Origin: Mucilaginibacter saanensis
Lineage (GTDB): Bacteria; Bacteroidota; Bacteroidia; Sphingobacteriales; Sphingobacteriaceae
Length of the DNA stretch: 62,835 nucleotides
NCBI RefSeq assembly: GCF_014200575.1
Contig: NZ_JACHBZ010000025.1
Span: 1-62,835 of the forward strand
Direction: 5' to 3'
In this document: positions 57,449 through 62,835 of the stretch, piece after piece
How the letters are laid out: each line of letters begins with the position of its first letter
How positions within the stretch are numbered: position 1 is the first letter of the stretch
The notes under the pieces: model-generated
What the model was told of the DNA's origin: nothing
The model's input: the letters and a program-made list of their open reading frames with translations, nothing else
The model's database searches: none
Translations under genes and position numbers: made by a program

Positions 57449-57678
57449 AAAATTAAAGAGAGCCGGGGGGCGATTCCCCCGGAGAGGAGGAATAACCTTA
57501 AAAAAGACAGGTAAGTGCAGGGCTGTGCGATTCCCTCCCGTGGGGAGGTAAAACAATAGTGGGTTTACCTGCTGTCCTAATAATAGGCTATTACTCCCCA
57601 AAGGGAAGGGGGAACTTAAAAAAGATGCTGGAGTAACGGTCAATTAACAATACCAATGAATAAATAAACTGATAACCA
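57449..57678. other. Gap between hutI and ftcD with GC-rich hairpins
   Basis: Several short palindromes are present: GGGGGCGATTCCCCC, CCCTCCCGTGGGGAGG and CTCCCCAAAGGGAAGGGGG. They resemble the intergenic repeat family. There is no gene. Confidence 0.5.
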
Positions 57679-59367
57679 ATGAGTCAGAAACTAATAGAAT
57701 GTGTACCCAATTTTAGTGAGGGTGTAAACCTTGATATTATTAAACAGATTACTAACGAGGTGGAATCTGTAGCAGGCGTACGCCTGCTTAACGTTGATCC
57801 CGGGAAGGCCACCAACCGCACCGTGGTAACTTTTGTGGGCGAACCTGCAAAGGTGATACAAGCTGCCTTTCTGGCCATCAAAAAAGCCGGTGAACTGATT
57901 GATATGAGCAAACAAAAGGGCGAACATCCCCGGATGGGAGCAACAGATGTTTGTCCGCTGATACCCATTAGCAATATCAGTATGGAAGAAACCGCTGCGT
58001 ATGCACGTGAATTGGCTAAGCGAGTTGGCGAGGAATTGCAGATCCCCGTTTATTTATATGAGCAGGCACAGCCCAACAAAGGCCGCAGTAACCTGTCTGT
58101 GATCAGGGCGGGGGAGTATGAAGGCTTTTTTAAGAAGATCAAATTACCGGAGTGGGTACCTGATTTTGGTCCGGCGGAGAATGATGTAAAGCGTGGTGCT
58201 ACTGTAATTGGTGCGCGCGATTTTCTGGTGGCCTATAATGTGAATCTTAATACCACCTCCACCCGCAGGGCAAATGCCATAGCTTTTGATGTGCGCGAGG
58301 CTGGCCGTGTTTTGCGTGAGGGCGACCCGGTTACCGGCAAAATCATCACTGATGCAAATGGTAAGCCAAGGTCTGTTCCCGGCTCATTAAAGGCAGTAAA
58401 AGCTATTGGTTGGTATATTGAGGAGTATGATGTAGCACAAATCTCCATGAATTTAACCAATATTGAAATAACTCCTGTACATAAGGCATTTGATGAGGTT
58501 TGTACCAAGGCGGCTGAGCGCGGCATGCGGGTAACTGGTAGCGAACTGGTGGGTTTAATCCCGCTGAAGGCTATGCTTGATGCCGGGAAATATTTTCTGC
58601 ATAAACAGCAACGTTCGGTGGGTGTGAGTGAAAAGGAACTGATCAAGATTGCCATTAAATCAATGGGATTGGATGAGCTGGGCCCGTTTATTCCGGAAGA
58701 GCGGATCATTGAGTACCTTTTAAAAGATAAAGCAAATAACAAACTTGTGAGTATGAGCCTTGCTGCTTTTGCTGATGAAACAGCCAGTGAAAGTCCCGCT
58801 CCGGGTGGTGGTTCTATATCAGCATACGTGGGAGCTTTGGGTGCATCCCTGGCTGGGATGGTGGCTAACCTGAGTTCGCACAAAAAAGGATGGGATAATC
58901 GCTGGGAAGAGTTTAGCGACTGGGCCGAAAAGGCACAGCTTTATAAGGACGAGCTGATGAGCCTGGTTGATCTGGATACCATAGCGTTTAACCGCATCAT
59001 GGAATCGTTCGGTTTGCCAAAGTCAACCGATGAGGAAAAAGCCGTTAGGGAAAAAACTATACAAGATGCTACGAGATACGCCATTGAAATTCCCTTTAAA
59101 GTAATGCAAGCCGGATTAAATAGTATGGATGTGATTAAGGCCATGGTACTTACCGGAAACCCTAATTCGGTAACGGACGCGGGTGTTGCGGCCCTCTGTG
59201 CCCGTACCGCCGTATTGGGCGCTTTTATGAATGTAAAAATTAATGCCTCGGGCTATAAGGATAAGGATTTTGTGGTTGATATTATTTACCAGGGTAATGA
59301 GATTGAACGTAAAGCAATTGCGCTGGAAGCAGAGATTATTGAGTTGGTGAACGGGGAAATCCTTTAG
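57679..59367 (+). CDS. ftcD: Glutamate formimidoyltransferase / formimidoyl-THF cyclodeaminase
   Basis: The 562-residue protein is a bifunctional fusion. Residues 1 to about 330 are the formiminotransferase N- and C-subdomains (ECVPNFSEGVN; EHPRMGATDVCPLIP with the catalytic His). Residues about 355-562 are the cyclodeaminase (SESPAPGGGSISAYVGALGA). It moves the formimino group from N-formimino-glutamate to tetrahydrofolate and then forms 5,10-methenyl-THF and ammonia. This ends the pathway in glutamate plus a one-carbon unit, without needing the HutG hydrolase. Length fits animal and bacterial bifunctional FTCD. Confidence 0.94.
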   Translation: MSQKLIECVPNFSEGVNLDIIKQITNEVESVAGVRLLNVDPGKATNRTVVTFVGEPAKVIQAAFLAIKKAGELIDMSKQKGEHPRMGATDVCPLIPISNISMEETAAYARELAKRVGEELQIPVYLYEQAQPNKGRSNLSVIRAGEYEGFFKKIKLPEWVPDFGPAENDVKRGATVIGARDFLVAYNVNLNTTSTRRANAIAFDVREAGRVLREGDPVTGKIITDANGKPRSVPGSLKAVKAIGWYIEEYDVAQISMNLTNIEITPVHKAFDEVCTKAAERGMRVTGSELVGLIPLKAMLDAGKYFLHKQQRSVGVSEKELIKIAIKSMGLDELGPFIPEERIIEYLLKDKANNKLVSMSLAAFADETASESPAPGGGSISAYVGALGASLAGMVANLSSHKKGWDNRWEEFSDWAEKAQLYKDELMSLVDLDTIAFNRIMESFGLPKSTDEEKAVREKTIQDATRYAIEIPFKVMQAGLNSMDVIKAMVLTGNPNSVTDAGVAALCARTAVLGAFMNVKINASGYKDKDFVVDIIYQGNEIERKAIALEAEIIELVNGEIL

Positions 59368-59387
59368 TCAGTAAGTGATAATAGTTT

Positions 59388-59464
59388 GTCATTCTGAGCT
59401 ATAGCGAAGAATCTGTCCACGAATTAGCCTATAGTAAAATAGATTCTTCGTCCCTAAGAATGAC
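59388..59464. repeat. GTCATTCTGAGC...AGAATGAC palindromic repeat
   Basis: GTCATTCTGAGC...GCGAAGAATCT is complementary to AGATTCTTCG...CTAAGAATGAC, giving a long imperfect hairpin. It is the same family as the units near 10398 and 13664. Confidence 0.75.
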
Positions 59465-59483
59465 ATGTTTGTTTGATACCCTA

Positions 59484-59670
59484 ATAAAGGCATAAACCCC
59501 ATCGGGGTACCCTGTTTATTGTATAATAAATTCTGGCATTAGCTTCGTAGGTGCTTCCTGATAAATGCCTGTTTGCGATTATAATAGGAAGCTCCTATGG
59601 AGCTAAGCGTTTATTTCATGATTTACTATAAACACAATACTCCTACGGAGTGTTGTTGCGTATGCCATTT
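59484..59670. repeat. CTCCTATGGAG-type palindromic repeats
   Basis: ACCCCATCGGGGT, TTAGCTTCGTAGGTGCTTCCTGATAA, AGCTCCTATGGAGCTAAG, ATTTACTATAAACA and ACTCCTACGGAGT recur here as at 26885-27230, in similar order. Confidence 0.68.
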
Positions 59671-59736
59671 CTCTTTAGGGCTTGGAGTTTATTACTCAGA
59701 ATGACAGAAATTAGCTTTTTGAAGTATTGGCCCGGG

Positions 59737-61692
59737 TTAATTTAATGGGAGTGTAAACCAAAAAGTACTCCCTTTGCCGGTTTCGCTATCAACGCCTATT
59801 TTACCGCCATGGCGCTTAACGATCTCTGCGCTGATATATAAACCCAGGCCTAATCCCGAATTTTGGAAGCCTTTAACTTCGGCCTGATAGTAGCGGTCAA
59901 ACAGGTGCGGCATTTTATCAGCAGGAATCCCTGGTCCCGAATCTTTAACAGATACCTTTACAGAACCGTCAATTTTTTCTACCATGAAAGATATTTCCAG
60001 GGAATCGGGAGCATATTTTACTGCATTGTTGACAAAGTTCACAATAACCTGGTCAATGGCATGTTCATCTGCATAAACTTGTAAATCTTCGTCACCATGG
60101 ATGTTAAGCGTATACTTGCCGGTTACCCGTATGTGGTTGCAGCAATTCTTTAACATATCGCTAATCACAAAATTTGTTTTGTTCAGTCTTAGCTGTGATT
60201 CGTTGGTGCGGCTTACATTGAGCAGGTCTTCGACCAGCGAGCTTATCTTTTGCATGCTCCTGCTTGATTGTTCAATTAATTTGGGTAATAATACCGGCGA
60301 GGGTGAATCCTTCATCCGTTCAAGCAATTGTAATGATGCTTTAAGACTGGTTATCGGGGTTTTAAGCTCATGACTGGCAATACTGATAAAATCATCTTTT
60401 TGTTGATTTAAATGTTGTACCTGGGTTATATCAAGCAAAGTGCCCAATATTCTTTGCGGGTTATCATTAATATCAAAAAAAACTTTACCCTGAATCCGTA
60501 CCCAATGTACAGAGTGATCTGGATGGATAACGCGGGCCTCATAGTAAAGTTTCCCGTTTTTAAGCGCGTCCTCATGAGCCAGTCTGCGGGTTTCCTGATC
60601 TTGTGGATGAATAACAGAAGCAAATGTTTCCCACGATGCCTGATGATCAAAGCCAAATATGGTATTGAATCTATCAGAGGTTAACATAATACCAGTTTCC
60701 AGACTAAGGTCAAATGTGCCAATTTCGGCAGCTTCCACAGCAAGCCTGCCCCGTTCTTCGGCTTCTTCAATATTGAGTCTGGCCCTGACCTTCTCGGTAA
60801 CTTCTATGGCTAAAACCATAATGGCGTTTACAATGGCATCATGATTTTTGATGGGTTCATATACAAAATCGATAAATACCACTTCTGGTATACCCTTGCG
60901 GATAAGTAAAAGCTCATGCTCCTTGGCAGAAAATGCTATTCCGGAACTAATTACCTCGTTCATTATAGGGGCATAAGTATCAGCGGCTTCGGGTATGGCA
61001 TCCCAGATGGAAAGTTTTTCTAACTCACTCCGTTTTTTGCCCACAAGTTCCAGGTAAGCGTCATTTACTTCCTGTATATACAAATCATCGGCCCTGATAA
61101 TGCATATACCTACCGGGGCCTGTTTTACCATGCTTCTAAAACGGCTGTTGCTGGCCAGTAAATCTTCATAAAGCTTTTGCTGGAGTTGTTGCGACTCCAC
61201 CAGCTCTTCGTTACTTGCTATGAGTTCTTCGTTGGAGGCCGAAAGTTCCTCGTTCATGGCCGATAGCTCTTCGGCCATGTTTTGTTCGCGCTGCTGACTC
61301 ATGTAACGCGCTGTAACATCGGTGGCAGTATGTAGTATGCAATAAGTTTTGTCTTCCTGGTCCTTTATCGCCCTGTACTCAAAATCAAAATAAAATGTTT
61401 GTAAAATGCCGTCAATTTCAAGATCTGCGGGGGTGTCAGTTCCTGATATGGTAATGCCTTCGTTCCATACTTTTTTAAACATATCAATAAATGGTTGCCC
61501 TTTTAGCTCTGGCAAGGCATCCTCTAATGATTTGCCAATAACGCTTTTGTCTTTACCCCAAATGTTTATCATGGCATCATTGGCATATTGTATAACGCTA
61601 TCTTCTGATGCGTGTATAGCTACCCCATTGTGATACAGGGATAAAACATCTAATAATTGTAGGTTACTTAAGGAGTGGGCCGGGCTGCTCAT
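59737..61692 (-). CDS. Multi-PAS sensor histidine kinase
   Basis: The protein has 651 residues from ATG 61692; the frame is open to 61794, but that part reads as leader. It has no membrane helix, so it is cytoplasmic. The order is PAS (about 10-130), coiled coil with ELSAMNEELSASNEEL-type heptads (about 135-175), PAS (about 185-300), PAS with PAC (about 310-425), HisKA with H441 in IASHELKTP, and HATPase with NFVNNAVKYAP, DSGPGIP and GLGLGLYIS. Such kinases sense redox state, light or small ligands; here the ligand is unknown and no response regulator is adjacent. Confidence 0.9.
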   Translation of the reverse strand: MSSPAHSLSNLQLLDVLSLYHNGVAIHASEDSVIQYANDAMINIWGKDKSVIGKSLEDALPELKGQPFIDMFKKVWNEGITISGTDTPADLEIDGILQTFYFDFEYRAIKDQEDKTYCILHTATDVTARYMSQQREQNMAEELSAMNEELSASNEELIASNEELVESQQLQQKLYEDLLASNSRFRSMVKQAPVGICIIRADDLYIQEVNDAYLELVGKKRSELEKLSIWDAIPEAADTYAPIMNEVISSGIAFSAKEHELLLIRKGIPEVVFIDFVYEPIKNHDAIVNAIMVLAIEVTEKVRARLNIEEAEERGRLAVEAAEIGTFDLSLETGIMLTSDRFNTIFGFDHQASWETFASVIHPQDQETRRLAHEDALKNGKLYYEARVIHPDHSVHWVRIQGKVFFDINDNPQRILGTLLDITQVQHLNQQKDDFISIASHELKTPITSLKASLQLLERMKDSPSPVLLPKLIEQSSRSMQKISSLVEDLLNVSRTNESQLRLNKTNFVISDMLKNCCNHIRVTGKYTLNIHGDEDLQVYADEHAIDQVIVNFVNNAVKYAPDSLEISFMVEKIDGSVKVSVKDSGPGIPADKMPHLFDRYYQAEVKGFQNSGLGLGLYISAEIVKRHGGKIGVDSETGKGSTFWFTLPLN

Positions 61693-61792
61693 GAACAATA
61701 AATTAAAAAAACTTTGAAATATGATAACCTCCTTTGCTATAAAAGGTTTGGGTAAGATGCAGACATTATTGGTGAAATTATCATTTCGGCAC

Positions 61793-61830
61793 AAAAAAAG
61801 AGCGACAGGTTTTAACCATCGCTCTTTTTT
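61793..61830 (-). terminator. Terminator of the nagB-like gene
   Basis: On the minus strand GAGCGATGGTT and AACCTGTCGCTC pair imperfectly and are followed by TTTTTTT, 37 bases after the stop codon. Confidence 0.82.
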
Positions 61831-61866
61831 GTTTGAAGCCCATTATTTGGGGCTATAGGTTAAATG

Positions 61867-62835
61867 TTAGAACCGGTATCTTACAAACGCCTCCATAGCT
61901 TCATACTCAGCCAGACCAAGTCTGTCATACCGCTGGGCAGTATCACGGGTGCGGTCCTCGGCACGTACCCAGAACTCGCGGGCATCATCACCCGGGAACA
62001 CCGGCCTGTCCTTTTGAGACTGGTGCTTAAAGATAGCGTTACGCTTGCGGATCACCTCTTGGGGTGATAAAGGCACCGCCATTTCAATTTCATAGGTTTC
62101 AAACTCATGCCATGCACCGCGGTACATCCACAGCCAGCAATCATCCACCCAGGCCTCCTTGCCCTTCAAACGGGCCAGGGCAGCAATAATAATGTTGAAA
62201 CACACCAGGTGGGTACCGTTCGGGTCAGCAAAGTCACCGGCAGCAAATATCTGCTGGGGTTTAACTTGCTGCAATAGCTCAATGGTAAGCAGGATATCCT
62301 CTTCGCCCACGGTGTTCTTTTTGGTTTTGCCGGTTTCATAAAAAGGCAAAGCCATAAAGTGAATATGGTCATCGGGTAAACCCGCGTAACGGGCACCCGA
62401 GATAGCCTCGGTTTTGCGGATAAAACCCTTCACATTGCGGATCTCCTGGGTATCGATCTGGTTAGGCTGTTTCTGCGGGAAAAACGCCCGCATCTGCTCA
62501 TACAAATTCTTCAGGTGAGCGGCATCCTCGCCAATGCTGTTGGTAAAATCAATGGCAAACTCCATGTAGCGTAACACATCGTCATCCCAAACCGCGGTAT
62601 TGCCCGAAGTCTGGTAAGCCACATGCACATCATGCCCCTGATCTACCAGGCGGATAAACGTACCCCCCATGGAGATCACATCATCATCCGGATGCGGTGA
62701 AAAGATGATAGACCGCTTTTTGGCAGGCAAAGCCCTTTCCGGCCTTTGGGAATCATCAGCATCCGGCTTGCCACCCGGCCAGCCGGTAATGGTATGCTGT
62801 ATCTGGTTAAAAATATCAATATTGATGTTGTATAC
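61867..62835 (-). CDS. nagB: NagB-like protein, C-terminal LmbE/PIG-L part (cut by window edge)
   Basis: The frame stays open to the last base of the window, so the apparent internal start near 62730 (a TTG) is not the true one. The visible 322 residues begin with NINIDIFNQIQHTITGWPGG, a linker, then a PIG-L/LmbE deacetylase-like domain: SPHPDDDVISMGG (zinc-binding HPDDD) and GDFADPNGTH. This is the C-terminal half of the long Bacteroidetes glucosamine-6-phosphate deaminase fusion (about 640-660 aa), whose NagB half would lie beyond the window. It would take part in GlcN-6-P breakdown, matching the GH20 hexosaminidase. Confidence 0.85.
   Translation of the reverse strand, partial: VYNINIDIFNQIQHTITGWPGGKPDADDSQRPERALPAKKRSIIFSPHPDDDVISMGGTFIRLVDQGHDVHVAYQTSGNTAVWDDDVLRYMEFAIDFTNSIGEDAAHLKNLYEQMRAFFPQKQPNQIDTQEIRNVKGFIRKTEAISGARYAGLPDDHIHFMALPFYETGKTKKNTVGEEDILLTIELLQQVKPQQIFAAGDFADPNGTHLVCFNIIIAALARLKGKEAWVDDCWLWMYRGAWHEFETYEIEMAVPLSPQEVIRKRNAIFKHQSQKDRPVFPGDDAREFWVRAEDRTRDTAQRYDRLGLAEYEAMEAFVRYRF

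Larger units (their letters stand above)
59368..59736. other. Intergenic region made of nested repeats
   Basis: No gene is supported. It holds a hairpin repeat (59388-59464), then CTCCTATGGAG-type palindromes (59484-59670), then ACTCAGAATGACAG at 59694-59707, which is the inverted counterpart of the outer end of the first repeat. Confidence 0.6.

Overview
The window looks like chromosomal DNA of a Sphingobacteriaceae-type Bacteroidetes (Mucilaginibacter/Pedobacter-like; inferred from gene content, not from a search). Signs are moderate GC, weak or absent Shine-Dalgarno sites, several TAnnTTTG-type -7 promoter elements, a SusC/FecA-type TonB receptor, secreted glycoside hydrolases, a NagB/LmbE fusion, a DUF5916 protein and many short palindromic intergenic repeats. 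It opens in the 3' end of a 5S rRNA and closes inside a nagB-like gene.

Layout. 1-1.8 kb: 5S end, terminator, and an exported protein of unknown function flanked by direct repeats. 1.8-8.9 kb (minus): membrane histidine kinase, BcsB-like subunit, BcsA-like GT2 synthase with a GspE-N-like front domain, and a GT-C-like membrane protein; this is a candidate exopolysaccharide operon. 9.3-14.3 kb: acyl-ACP desaturase, MscS channel, small protein, aldo/keto reductase and pentapeptide-repeat protein. 14.4-18.4 kb (minus): an IcmF-type fused acyl-CoA mutase carrying extra in-frame sequence. 18.6-30.4 kb: YhcC-type radical SAM protein, acyltransferase-3, a barrel-like protein, CE7 esterase, MORN-like protein, SRPBCC protein, sulfurtransferase, YkuK-like protein, PlsC, Nudix hydrolase, LysE exporter and a BtuF-like protein. 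30.6-45.5 kb: DUF5916 protein, TonB receptor, GH20, GH31, DUF1684, an IlvD/Edd sugar-acid dehydratase, SDR and GNAT. 45.6-52 kb: topoisomerase IV subunit B, cytidine deaminase, small proteins, one frameshifted membrane gene and a patatin. 52.2-59.4 kb: a histidine-utilisation cluster, MarR-hutH-hutU-hutI-ftcD, with a palindrome just before the MarR start. 59.7-62.8 kb: PAS histidine kinase and nagB-like partial gene.

The most unusual locus is the mutase gene. It holds four in-frame copies of a roughly 80-bp palindromic repeat that encodes [10 protein letters not shown]...SFGEGLGE. Two copies stand alone. The other two bracket a complete-looking DUF559 (PD-(D/E)XK-like) nuclease domain, giving a 193-codon, methionine-free cassette inside the mutase domain. 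Without the inserts the protein is about 1,083 residues, the normal IcmF length. Related repeats lie between genes elsewhere in the window. This suggests a nuclease-associated repeat element that can sit inside an essential-looking ORF without breaking it.
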